Positions 8,274 through 16,411 of a DNA stretch of 64,000 nt are shown piece by piece. Location of the stretch: NCBI RefSeq assembly GCF_030252185.1, contig NZ_CP126970.1:1364001-1428000 (forward strand), in the 5' to 3' direction. The notes under the pieces are model-generated. The model searched no databases and was not told where the DNA came from. It saw nothing but the letters and a program-made list of their open reading frames with translations. Each line of letters begins with the position of its first letter. Position 1 is the first letter of the stretch. This DNA comes from Corynebacterium suedekumii (GTDB taxonomy: Bacteria; Actinomycetota; Actinomycetes; Mycobacteriales; Mycobacteriaceae). The position numbers and the translations under genes were made by a program.

Positions 8274-9542
8274 CTATTTGGATTTCGAAGCGGACACCAG
8301 CGTCTGCTGTGTGTTGTCTGCTTCATCTGCCACTACTGAATCGGAAGCGGCATTGTGATTTAAGGTTTGTGCGTCACCGTGGTTTTCATCGTGGACGCTG
8401 TCGCGTGGGAATCCGGCGCTGGATACTGGAATGTACTGCGCGGGATTGCCCTGCCAGCAGGTATCTGCCGGCACAATCTCATGGCGTTGAATAAGCGAGC
8501 CCGGACCGATGGTGGCGCGCTGGCCAATTGAACTGCCTGGAAGAGTGAAGCTGTTTGGTCCAAGAGTGGCGGAGTCTTCCAATGTCACTGGCTCCATAGA
8601 CATCACGCGGTCCTGGAACAGGTGAGTCTGAACTACGGTGCCGCGGTTGACGCTCGCACCGTTTTCAAGCGTTACTAAGTCAAACTCTGGCAGCCACCAG
8701 GTCTCACACCAGACGTTCTTGCCAATCCGAACGCCGAGGAGTCGATTCCACAGGTTGAAGATTGGAGAACCAAGGCTCATTCGGATAATGCCCGGGATGG
8801 CGAGTGATTCCACGAAGACGTCAATGAGCTCACCACGCCAGACAAAGCTGGAGAACAGCGGGCGATCTTGAACGCGGAAACGTCCTACCAACAGCCACTT
8901 GGTCACAATCGGGATGATGGCGGCGATGGTGCCGGAGACCAGCAGAACTGGCCACGCCAACAGGGAAGTCCATGCCAGAGCCTCCGCCTGGGAGAGATCG
9001 GAGAACCAGAACTGCATGTAGATGATGGTCAACACCCAGATGGTCAGCAGGTCAAGCAGGTTGGAAAACATCTGCGGGATAATGCGGCAGCATTCCACAA
9101 TGCCGCGCAGAATTCGGAGCTTGCGGGTTGGCTCATAGGTTGCCGTGGAATCACTATCCACCACACGACGCGGAATCTGGTGTGGATTTTGGCCCAACCA
9201 GGAAGAACCAGCATCAACCTGGCCCGGATTGGTTGACAGCACTGCAATTAGGGAATCATCTGGCACGTCTTGGTCTGGCCCGACAATGCCGGAGTTGCCC
9301 ACAAAGCTGCGCTCACCAATAACGGTGGTTCCGATATGAACCCAGTGGGAGCTATGGCGGGTGGTAGATGCTGAGGAGTGGTCAGCCAGGAAGCTGTTGT
9401 CACGAATCCAGGTCAAGTGCGGAATGGTTTCAACAGTGGAGATTTCCACGTTCTTGCCAATTCGCGCGCCAAGCAGACGCAGCCACGCTGGAGTGAAACC
9501 AGAAGCATAGATCGGGTATGTAGAAATTAACGTGCGCTGCAT
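8274..9542 (-). CDS. Synthetase fragment 3: C-terminal hexapeptide-repeat/membrane part
   Basis: A 422-codon open frame. It contains two beta-helix stretches (ARIGKNVEISTVETIPHLTW, then FVGNSGIVGPD; later VRIGKNVWCETWWLPEFD and ATLGPNSFTLPGSSIGQRA) separated by two long hydrophobic helices (LLTIWVLTIIYMQFWFSD, then LLAWPVLLVSGTIAAIIPIV). This matches the terminal domain of Pls/PosA synthetases. The native frame enters from upstream as SAVAAAVWLTHVIMQRTLIS, so the apparent ATG at 9542 is internal. The last residues are QQTLVSASKSK. Confidence 0.6.
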   Translation of the reverse strand: MQRTLISTYPIYASGFTPAWLRLLGARIGKNVEISTVETIPHLTWIRDNSFLADHSSASTTRHSSHWVHIGTTVIGERSFVGNSGIVGPDQDVPDDSLIAVLSTNPGQVDAGSSWLGQNPHQIPRRVVDSDSTATYEPTRKLRILRGIVECCRIIPQMFSNLLDLLTIWVLTIIYMQFWFSDLSQAEALAWTSLLAWPVLLVSGTIAAIIPIVTKWLLVGRFRVQDRPLFSSFVWRGELIDVFVESLAIPGIIRMSLGSPIFNLWNRLLGVRIGKNVWCETWWLPEFDLVTLENGASVNRGTVVQTHLFQDRVMSMEPVTLEDSATLGPNSFTLPGSSIGQRATIGPGSLIQRHEIVPADTCWQGNPAQYIPVSSAGFPRDSVHDENHGDAQTLNHNAASDSVVADEADNTQQTLVSASKSK

Positions 9543-10579
9543 GATGACGTGGGTAAGCCATACTGCTGCGGCGACAGCGCTGTGTGAAGAATAGAAGCCC
9601 GGGCGAGATCATTACAGACAACAAGCGGATGACCACTGCCACACCAGCAAGCCAGGTCGCGGCCATAAGGATAGTGAAGGCCGGAGATCCACAACAGCAG
9701 GCGTGGGAAGACTTCTTCATAAACCTCAATGGATGCTACCTGTGGGTAGACCAGCACGAAGCCAGGGCTCATGCTGACAATCTGCAAGAAACGCACGACC
9801 AACAAGCCACCGTTATACAACAGTCGTTCAATCAAGCCGTTGAGTGGCTTTTCCAATCCTGTAAGAGTACCCGCGCCAATTTCCTGTGGGGTACAACTTG
9901 GCCAGGATTCACCAGCAACGCCGCGTTTCGTGATAGGCGAGCCGCCCCAGGTTTCACCAGCGGGGATGGTGCCAGAAACAGTAGAGCCTGCCAAGACCTC
10001 AGCGGTGCGTTCAATATGGCTGTTTGGATTAATAAAGGTACGCATTCCCACGCGTGCCCGGTCATCAATGGTGACGGTGCCAATCAAGACAGTGTCACCA
10101 TCAATCCAGTAACCCTGAACATCCACATCTTGTTCCACCACAGCGTGTTCACCAATGGTGGCCAAACCAGTAACCGACGGCTCAGAGGACACATTTGCGG
10201 TCTTTGCCACCTTGTTGCCAAACATGCGGTGAATCGTTGGCGCCATGGGCGAGCCATAGAGATTATCAATTTGCATGAAGGTCAACAGCCGTCCCGCTGC
10301 CCACATGCGCAGATGCGTCCAACTACCGCGCTTGTAAATACCCGGCTTCATACCGGCGGTTAGTAAACGTGCGCCACTGGCGGCAATGACTGCCTTGCCC
10401 GGTAGAGAGTAGAAGATAATCCAGCCAATCAGCAACGGCCAACCTGGAATACCTGGTACCCATCCGGCATCGAAAAGTGTGCCCAAACCCCAGACCGCAA
10501 TCAACGCGCCTAGTACATAACGAATGGTGTTAATGAGATAGAGCAGGCACACGAATACGAACTGGAATACACCAGCCAT
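9527..10579 (-). CDS. Synthetase fragment 2: first membrane/hexapeptide-repeat part
   Basis: A 350-codon frame whose first about 300 codons are genuine: a membrane helix (FVFVCLLYLINTIRYVLGA), another (WPLLIGWIIFYSLPGKAVIA), and a beta-helix segment (VTGLATIGEHAVVEQDVDV, then VLIGTVTIDDRARVGMRTFI). The native protein leaves this frame at about 9677 (LLLWISGL) and continues in another as TILMAATWLAGVAVVIRLLS, so the C-terminal 50 codons here are out of frame. It is in the same frame as the adenylation fragment upstream because two opposite shifts cancel. Confidence 0.6.
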   Translation of the reverse strand: MAGVFQFVFVCLLYLINTIRYVLGALIAVWGLGTLFDAGWVPGIPGWPLLIGWIIFYSLPGKAVIAASGARLLTAGMKPGIYKRGSWTHLRMWAAGRLLTFMQIDNLYGSPMAPTIHRMFGNKVAKTANVSSEPSVTGLATIGEHAVVEQDVDVQGYWIDGDTVLIGTVTIDDRARVGMRTFINPNSHIERTAEVLAGSTVSGTIPAGETWGGSPITKRGVAGESWPSCTPQEIGAGTLTGLEKPLNGLIERLLYNGGLLVVRFLQIVSMSPGFVLVYPQVASIEVYEEVFPRLLLWISGLHYPYGRDLACWCGSGHPLVVCNDLARASILHTALSPQQYGLPTSSCSAR

Positions 10580-10762
10580 CTTGGGAATCTTCGCCGACTC
10601 ACTGCGGGTCTCCGAAGCAGAATCAAGGTGGACAGATATCTGGCCATGTCATTGAGCTTCGGATTGGCATAAAGCTCCGCAATTTCTGCCGATGGATAAT
10701 CCTCACGGATACGTGCGGCAAGCTGTGCAATCGCAACAGAACTGCCGCCGATCTCGAAGAAG

Positions 10763-12385
10763 TTAAGAATCCGGCGTCAGCGGGACACTACCAATCTGCT
10801 CAATCCACAGCTGCGCCATTTCCTGCTGGGCATCAGTCAGACCCTCCAGTGCTTCTTCATCTGCACCTTCCAATGGCCACGGCAAAGCCTTACGGTCCAC
10901 CTTGCCGGAAGTCTTCATCGGCATGGTGTCCAAAATGGTCAACTGCGGAACAATGCCATCCGGCAGGTTCTTCTTCATAATGGCGCGAACATCTGCCAAA
11001 TCAATGGTGTCATCACCAGAGACATAGCCAACCAGAATGCTGTTGCCACCCTGGGTCTTTTGCACAGCTGCCGCCGCAGCATGCACACCGGGTGCTGAGT
11101 TGAGGTACTCATCTACCTCGCCCAGCTCCAGACGGCGACCACCAATCTTGACCTGGTCATCCGCACGGCCCTCAAAGATAAGACCCTTTTTATCCGCAAC
11201 CACCAAGTCACCAGTACGGTAAGCACGGTCTAAGCCAAGGGATTCCAAAGGCGCGTACTTCTCTGCGTCCTTTTCCGGATCAAGGTAGCGTCCCAAGCCC
11301 ACACCCGCGATGATCAGCTGGCCGGTCTCACCCCACTTCACCGGCTGCTCATTCTCATCAACAACAGCAAGCAACCAGCCTGGGATTGGGCGGCCAATAC
11401 GGATGGGGGCAGAACCATCCATCAACTCGGCGGAACCAATAACCGTAGCTTCAGTAGGGCCATAGGTGTTCCACACTTCGCGCCCTGGCCTTTGCAGGCG
11501 TGCAGCCAGCGCCGGTGGGCATGCCTCACCGCCAAAGATCAGCAAACGCACGGCATTAAGAGAATTCACATCCCACATGGCAGCAAGCGTTGGAACAGTG
11601 GACACGGCAGTAATGCGCTGGTCCACAATCCAACGTCCCAGCACGTCACCGGAACGCACGGTATCACGGGATGCCGCAACCAAGGTTGCGCCGCCTGCCC
11701 ATGCCAGCCACATCTCTTCACAAGATGCGTCAAAAGCAACGGACAAGCCGGCCATCACACGATCATTTGGGCGTAGTGGGTTATCGGCCAAATAGGTCAA
11801 GCGCTCTGAATCAACCAGCGCCGCCGCACTGCGGTGGCTAATGGCCACGCCCTTAGGCTTGCCGGTGGAACCGGAAGTAAAGATTATCCAAGCCTCATTA
11901 TCCAAAGACAAAGGCGCCTTGTTGGACTCTTCAAATTCAGGGATATGACGTGGATGAGTAATGGACAAGTCCTTGCCAAAGACCGCATCCACATTGGCTT
12001 CTTCCCACACGGTATCCGCGCGGGTATCCAGTTCATCCCAATCGACTGGGACATAAGCGGCACCCGCATAAATGGTGGCCAAAATAGCCACGTAAAGGTC
12101 CGTGGTTCCTGAAGGAACACGAATACCCACACGCGAGCCAGTGCCAACGCCATGCTCTTGCAGGCGTTCAACCTGAGCATTTAGTACGTCAAGTAGCTCG
12201 CCATAAGTAATGATTCCGTTTTCAGCCTCAATGGCAGCAATGTCTGGATGGGCATTAATAGTGGCTGTAAGGATATCTACGAGCGTGCGTTCCTCGGGTG
12301 CCGGTTCGAGCCCAAAAATTGCCCTTTCCGCGTGATCAGAGATCGCGAAGTTAGGCACGTGTGACTCGCCAGAATTAGTTGACAT
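10763..12385 (-). CDS. Synthetase fragment 1: amino-acid adenylation domain
   Basis: A 540-residue NRPS adenylation domain with A3 IIFTSGSTGKPKG, A4 AFDASCEEMW (with the Asp that binds the substrate amino group), A5 NTYGPTEATV, A7 YRTGD, A8 GRADDQVKIGGRRLE and A10 KTSGKVDRKALP. It would activate an amino acid as its AMP ester. FDASCEEMW is typical of the Pls/PosA group. The frame stops two residues before the carrier-protein motif because of one extra base. The start is ATG with AGGAGTG eight bases upstream. By itself it could still adenylate but has no carrier to load. Confidence 0.75.
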   Translation of the reverse strand: MSTNSGESHVPNFAISDHAERAIFGLEPAPEERTLVDILTATINAHPDIAAIEAENGIITYGELLDVLNAQVERLQEHGVGTGSRVGIRVPSGTTDLYVAILATIYAGAAYVPVDWDELDTRADTVWEEANVDAVFGKDLSITHPRHIPEFEESNKAPLSLDNEAWIIFTSGSTGKPKGVAISHRSAAALVDSERLTYLADNPLRPNDRVMAGLSVAFDASCEEMWLAWAGGATLVAASRDTVRSGDVLGRWIVDQRITAVSTVPTLAAMWDVNSLNAVRLLIFGGEACPPALAARLQRPGREVWNTYGPTEATVIGSAELMDGSAPIRIGRPIPGWLLAVVDENEQPVKWGETGQLIIAGVGLGRYLDPEKDAEKYAPLESLGLDRAYRTGDLVVADKKGLIFEGRADDQVKIGGRRLELGEVDEYLNSAPGVHAAAAAVQKTQGGNSILVGYVSGDDTIDLADVRAIMKKNLPDGIVPQLTILDTMPMKTSGKVDRKALPWPLEGADEEALEGLTDAQQEMAQLWIEQIGSVPLTPDS

Positions 12386-12465
12386 GACACTCCTAAAGAT
12401 ATATTTAAATTCGTCAGAATTTGACTATACCTGGGTCTGCTGCACGATCAGGTGACAGTGGTTAG

Positions 12466-13368
12466 TCACGCAGCCTGATCGGCTGGTGTGGTCATGATTG
12501 TCTCGAACTCGATCGGGGTCAAGCGGCCTAGGCGGTCCTGTCTGCGGCGTCGGTGGTAGGTCCTCTCGATCCAGGTAACGATGGCGATCCGGAGCTCTTC
12601 TCGGCTGGCCCATGCGCGGCGGTCGAGGACGTTCTTCTGCAGGAGTGCGAAGAAGCTCTCCATGGCTGCGTTGTCCCCGCACGCACCGACGCGGCCCATG
12701 GATCCGGTCATGTCGTGAATGCCCAGAGCGCGCACGAATTTCCGGCTACGGAACTGAGACCCGCGGTCGGTGTGGACCACGCAGCCGGCCACGTCGCCGC
12801 GGCGGGCGACCGCGTTGTTGAGGGCAGCCACGGCTAGGCGGGACTTCATCCGCGAATCGATCGAGTACCCCACGATCCGGTTGGAGTAGACATCCTTGAA
12901 CGCACAGAGGTAGAGCTTGCCCTCATTGGTCCAGTGCTCGGTGATATCGCCGATCCACAATTCGTTCGCGCCATCGGCCTTGAACTCGTGCCGGGTTCTG
13001 CCCTCCTCATCGGTGACGGCGCAGAGGTCATCGTGGACCGGTGGGCCGGGCTTCTTACCGTTCTTGCCGCGTTTCTTCCCGAACACCGACCACCAGCGGT
13101 TGTCTGAGCAGATCCGCCACGCAGTGCGCGCTGCCATCGGTTGACCGAGATCGCGGGCCTCATCCACCAAATAGCGGTAGCCGAACTCGGGATCATCCCG
13201 GTGGGCGTCGAACAAGGCATTGGCACGGTAAGCCTCATTCAGCTCTGCATCGGTGATCGGGTCCGCCAGCCACCGGTAGTAGGGCTGGCGAGCAAGATTG
13301 AGCACCCGACACGTCACCGTGACGGGGACACCGTCCACGGCCAACTCACGAACGAGCGGGTACATCAT
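12466..13368 (-). CDS. IS3-family transposase OrfB (ISx2 copy 2)
   Basis: A 300-residue intact protein with HTH_21 (PVTVTCRVLNLARQPYYRWL) and an rve core with the triad in WIGDITEHW, VVHTDRGSQF and AAMESFFALLQKN. It ends IMTTPADQAA. It is the functional counterpart of the deleted copy at 5105-5487 and is a possible source of transposase for both ISx2 copies. Confidence 0.92.
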   Translation of the reverse strand: MMYPLVRELAVDGVPVTVTCRVLNLARQPYYRWLADPITDAELNEAYRANALFDAHRDDPEFGYRYLVDEARDLGQPMAARTAWRICSDNRWWSVFGKKRGKNGKKPGPPVHDDLCAVTDEEGRTRHEFKADGANELWIGDITEHWTNEGKLYLCAFKDVYSNRIVGYSIDSRMKSRLAVAALNNAVARRGDVAGCVVHTDRGSQFRSRKFVRALGIHDMTGSMGRVGACGDNAAMESFFALLQKNVLDRRAWASREELRIAIVTWIERTYHRRRRQDRLGRLTPIEFETIMTTPADQAA

Positions 13369-13667
13369 TTTCCCGGCAGATTGGCCTGCGAGAGATACGC
13401 CGCGGCACGGCGGAGGACCTCGTTCTCCTGCTCCAAGAGACGGATCCTCTTCCTGGCGTCGCGCAGTTCAGCCGACTGAACCTGAGTCGAGCCCAACACT
13501 TCACCGTCCTCGAGGTCAGCCTTCTTCAGCCACGAGTACAGGGTAGTGAAGTGGACCCCGAAGTCCTTGGCGATCTGGGAGAGCTCGACACCGGGCTCAC
13601 GATTCCGTGCGACACGGACAACGTCATCGCGGAACTCTTTGGGATAGGGCTTGGTCACGGTGTACAT
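13365..13667 (-). CDS. IS3-family transposase OrfA (ISx2 copy 2)
   Basis: A 100-residue protein with N-terminal HTH and C-terminal coiled coil (ARKRIRLLEQENEVLRRAA). Its stop overlaps the ATG of orfB by 4 bp (ATGATG), as in other IS3 elements. Confidence 0.92.
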   Translation of the reverse strand: MYTVTKPYPKEFRDDVVRVARNREPGVELSQIAKDFGVHFTTLYSWLKKADLEDGEVLGSTQVQSAELRDARKRIRLLEQENEVLRRAAAYLSQANLPGK

Positions 13668-13727
13668 CCTTCCAGCCCAACCATCTGATTAGGCTGCTCG
13701 GTTGTCACCTGATCGTGCAGCAGACCC

Positions 13728-13985
13728 AAACGTTATTCTGATAGAAGGTTTTAACGTTATTAATTCATAATCGCAAGGTATTTTTTAATAAAAAGATGTT
13801 TTGAGCAGTAGGAACGTGTCGCGCGATCAGAGACTATTATGTGCTGATACAGTGCGGGAAAAGAACTGAAAAATGGCGAATGCCCACCAGCTGGACACTG
13901 ATGGGCATTCCTTGTTTCGCTTAGCACCTAGCTACCAACTAAGTGTTAAGCGCTTTACACCGGTACGTCAATTGCCGGGGAAAGC
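13728..13985 (+). promoter_or_regulatory. AT-rich repA leader and likely replication-control region
   Basis: A 258-bp AT-rich, gene-free stretch directly upstream of repA. It has a direct repeat of AACGTTATT near its start, A/T tracts, and the stable hairpin described next. In pNG2-type corynebacterial plasmids this position holds the repA promoter and a small antisense RNA that limits copy number; that assignment here is by analogy. The repA start has GGGG 8 nt upstream. Confidence 0.5.
13878..13910. terminator. Hairpin in the repA leader, probable antisense-RNA terminator or attenuator
   Basis: GAATGCCCACCAG pairs with CTGATGGGCATTC across a 7-nt loop, a 12-13 bp stem with one bulged or mismatched position. 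On the plus strand TTGTTTCG follows, and on the minus strand the stem is followed by CGCCATTTTTC. The T-run after the minus-strand arm makes it a good terminator for an RNA transcribed antisense to the repA leader. Confidence 0.5.
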
Positions 13986-14233
13986 ATGGCTATGAGTCTA
14001 GTCAATAACACCGTGCCTGGCACAACCAGACACACCCAGAGCACTGATCTTTACGGTGGCCTGGATGATACCCCGGCCAGTGGTCTCGACCGAGAGGCCC
14101 TGCTTGCCCACCTGGGCCGCAAGGTGCTGCACGGCAGCCGGGGCCGTGATTTCGCTGCTGCGTATCTCACCACCAAACACGGCACCCGAGCACCCAGAAT
14201 GTACCGGGTGGACTCTGACGCCCTAGGTAAATG
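13986..14233 (+). pseudogene. repA: Plasmid replication initiator RepA, N-terminal fragment
   Basis: Starts MAMSLVNNTVPGTTRHTQS and includes GLDREALLAHLGRKVLHGSRG and AAAYLTTKHGTRAPRMYRV, ending DSDALGK at the ISL3 copy B terminus. The following codons in place (WALHDLECV) belong to the IS. The natural continuation, CEYVQLTNKQYAS, is at 1972 behind an identical GGTAAATG. Joining the two parts at the octamer keeps the frame (GGT AAA TGC). Confidence 0.85.
14226..14233. repeat. 8-bp target-site duplication GGTAAATG, left partner
   Basis: This octamer lies directly before the ISL3 copy B end (GGCTCTTC starts at 14234). It matches 1966-1973 next to ISL3 copy A. See the findings for what the geometry means. 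Confidence 0.85.
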
Positions 14234-14246
14234 GGCTCTTCACGAT

Positions 14247-15092
14247 TTAGAGTGCGTTGATCCTGGCCTGCAGCTGCCCAGAGTGAATCAGGGACCGCAA
14301 GATGTAGTGGTCGAGGTTCCGGAAACCCAGGGCGATGCCGCGTAGGTGCTCGAGCCGGCCGTTGATCGCCTCGACCGGACCGTTGGACGCCCCGATATCG
14401 AAGTACGCCAGGACATCCTCACGCCGACGCCACAATGTCCGACCCAGTTGCGCGAGCTCTTCCAGCCCCTTCGGTAGGCCCTTACGAATGCTGTTGATCA
14501 CCCTGCTCATGAGCTTCTTGCCCTCCGACTTCTGCGGATGCCCGTAAGCCGCAATCATGTCCTGGTAGAACATCCAGGTGACCTCGAGTGCCACGTACTC
14601 ATCGTCGGTGGCCCACAGCAGGTCGAGGCGTTGTTTCTGCCGCTCGGTGAGGTAGTTCGTCCTGGTCAACAGCGTGCGACGGTGCTTGTACAACGGATCG
14701 TCCTTGCGCCCACGCCGCCCGGAGGTCTCCCGTTGGAGCCGCTGCCGGCAGTGGGTGAGTTTGTCGGCTGCCAGATGCACCACGTGGAAGGGGTCCATGA
14801 CCTTCCTCGCCTGCGGCAACACCTCATCGACTGCGGTGGCGTAACCGGTGAAGCCGTCCATGGTCACCACCTGCACCTGCTCCCGGAAGCCAGGGTCGCG
14901 TTCCTGCAGCCAGGTGCGCAGCACCTGTGCACTGCGGCCGGGGCGCATGTCCAGCAGTCGGGCAGGGCCACGGCCGTCGACCAGGGGTGTGAGGTCGACG
15001 AGGATGGTCACCAGACTGGATGGCTGACCTGGCTTTCGGGTGTGCTTCCAGACATGCTCATCCACCCCGAGGATGCGCACCCCGTCCAGATG
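14247..15092 (-). pseudogene. ISL3-family transposase, C-terminal part (copy B)
   Basis: About 280 codons, HLDGVRILGVDEHVWKHTRK through QLQARINAL, with catalytic Asp residues in LGVDEH and VVTMDGF and the late Glu in GPVEAINGRL. It follows in frame from the N-terminal part at 16412-16800 once ISx1 and one ATG are removed (KLVYDDSPH-LDGVRILG). The open frame would start at an internal ATG at 15080. Confidence 0.85.
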
Positions 15093-15129
15093 GGGCCCGA
15101 CCCCCGGAAAGTAGACACGGGGGATGTGA

Positions 15130-16026
15130 TCAGGAAGCAGATCTCAGCGTAACAGGACATTGCTCTTCAAACACTGCTGGAGCGAGATACCCGCACCAGG
15201 AATGCCGACGCGTGGTGTTGTAGCGGGTACACCAGCGGAAAACATCTCGCCGGCACTGCAACTGATTGGCAAACGTCTTCGCGTCCTGGAGGACCTCACG
15301 CTTCAACGCGGCGTTGAAGGACTCCGCCAGGGCATTATCAGCGCTGCTGCCGATCGCGCCCATCGACTGCCGGATCCCCAGCGTTCTGCACGTCTCCTGG
15401 AACGCATGGGAAGTGTAGACACTGCCATGGTCCGAGTGAAAAATTGCGTCGTCGAGACTTCCGCGCTGACCCTTGGCCATCACCAGGGCGTCCTGGACCA
15501 GGGAAGTACGCATGTGATCGGCGATCGCGAAGCCGGCCAGCCGGCGGGAGAAACAGTCGATGACGGTGGCGAGGTACATATTCGACCCGTCCGCGATCGG
15601 CAGGTACGTGATATCGCCGACGTAGACCTGGTTTGGTGCCGGGGCGGTGAATTTCCTCCCCACCAGGTCCGGAAACACCGGCTTCCTCCCATCCGAGACA
15701 GTCGTGGTGACCTTGCGCTTCTTCGAGTAGCCAACCAGCTGCAACGAGCGCATGATCCGGGCGACTTTCTTGTGATTGACCGGGCTGCCGGGCGAGTCGT
15801 CGTTGAGTTGCGCCGTGATGCGTTTGGAGCCGTAGCAGCCGCGTTCTGCGGCGAACACGGCCTTGACCCGTGCGCCGAGGATCGCGTCGCTGAGCAGGCG
15901 TTGTGTCCTGGCGGAGGAGGTGTTTCTCCATTTGTAGTACGAGGACCGGTTGAGTTTCAGAACCTCACATAACCGCTTGACCGAATGGCTGTTCTTGGCG
16001 TCGTCAACGAACTGGAAGCGGATCAC
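15130..16026 (-). CDS. IS3-family transposase OrfB (ISx1 copy 3)
   Basis: Intact 298 residues, identical to OrfB of copies 2 and 4. DDE residues in YVGDITYLP, FHSDHGSVY, ALAESFNAALK. Confidence 0.92.
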   Translation of the reverse strand: MIRFQFVDDAKNSHSVKRLCEVLKLNRSSYYKWRNTSSARTQRLLSDAILGARVKAVFAAERGCYGSKRITAQLNDDSPGSPVNHKKVARIMRSLQLVGYSKKRKVTTTVSDGRKPVFPDLVGRKFTAPAPNQVYVGDITYLPIADGSNMYLATVIDCFSRRLAGFAIADHMRTSLVQDALVMAKGQRGSLDDAIFHSDHGSVYTSHAFQETCRTLGIRQSMGAIGSSADNALAESFNAALKREVLQDAKTFANQLQCRRDVFRWCTRYNTTRRHSWCGYLAPAVFEEQCPVTLRSAS

Positions 16027-16337
16027 CAGGTCGTCTCTTCCGCAAAATATTTCGCGGCCTTGCGCAGAATATCGCGTTCCTCCCGGAGTCTGCGTACTTC
16101 TCGTTCCAGCTGGCGGATGCGTTCCGCTTCGGTCACCACGGTCGGTGTGTCAGAGCTGGAGGAAGAATCCGAGCTGCTGGTGCGGGCTCCGGTGCCGTAT
16201 TTGCGGACCCAGATCTGGAGGGTGTTGCGGTTGACGCCGAGTTCGGCGGCGAGGGCGTTGATCGATACGCCGGGGGAATTCTCGTAGAGGGCGACCGCGT
16301 CGCGGCGGAACTCCTCGGTGTAGGTCTTGATCGGCAT
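16023..16337 (-). CDS. IS3-family transposase OrfA (ISx1 copy 3)
   Basis: Intact 104 residues with N-terminal HTH and C-terminal coiled coil, identical to OrfA of copies 2 and 4. Overlaps orfB by 4 bp. Confidence 0.92.
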   Translation of the reverse strand: MPIKTYTEEFRRDAVALYENSPGVSINALAAELGVNRNTLQIWVRKYGTGARTSSSDSSSSSDTPTVVTEAERIRQLEREVRRLREERDILRKAAKYFAEETTW

Positions 16338-16411
16338 GGTGGCAGGTTACCTTTCCTCCCCGGCAGAAAGCCGGGTTGTCGGGTGTCTACCAAACAGGGG
16401 TCAGGTCCATG

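Larger units (their letters stand above)
8274..12385 (-). pseudogene. Pls/PosA-type single-module peptide synthetase, broken by about four frameshifts
   Basis: Read through the shifts, this is one gene of about 1,370 codons with the layout of epsilon-poly-lysine-synthetase-like enzymes: adenylation domain, peptidyl carrier, then a membrane region with tandem hexapeptide-repeat (left-handed beta-helix) acyltransferase-like domains. Breaks are at about 10764 (one extra base before the carrier motif), 10625 (one base lost, restoring the first frame), 9677 and 9590. The carrier motif FFEIGGSSVAIAQLAARI is seen only after the first shift. The family makes poly-amino acids or amino-acid-modified products without condensation domains. 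It is the first gene of the cluster, with ISx2 ending 47 bp upstream of the start, so the native promoter is probably lost. Confidence 0.78.
12433..13727 (-). mobile_element. ISx2 copy 2, complete IS3-family element (1,295 bp)
   Basis: It is bounded by the terminal repeat GGGTCTGCTGCACGATCAGG at 12433 and its complement ending at 13727. It is inverted relative to the deleted copy at 4746-5520, so the two flank the synthetase cluster like a composite element. The flanking triplets (CCT and AAA) are not a duplication, and no pairing with the flanks of the other copy gives one. Past deletions or rearrangement are therefore likely. Confidence 0.9.
15093..16408 (-). mobile_element. ISx1 copy 3, complete IS3-family element (1,316 bp) inside ISL3 copy B
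   Basis: Ends GGGCCCGACCCCC and GGACCTGACCCC enclose orfA and orfB, flanked by ATG on both sides. The encoded proteins are identical to copies 2 and 4. A simple insertion into an older ISL3 element. Confidence 0.93.

Noticed and set aside
4746..13727. Calling the ISx2-flanked segment a functional composite transposon
   Set aside because: One copy is deleted, and no target duplication is found at the outer ends, so mobility as a unit is not supported.
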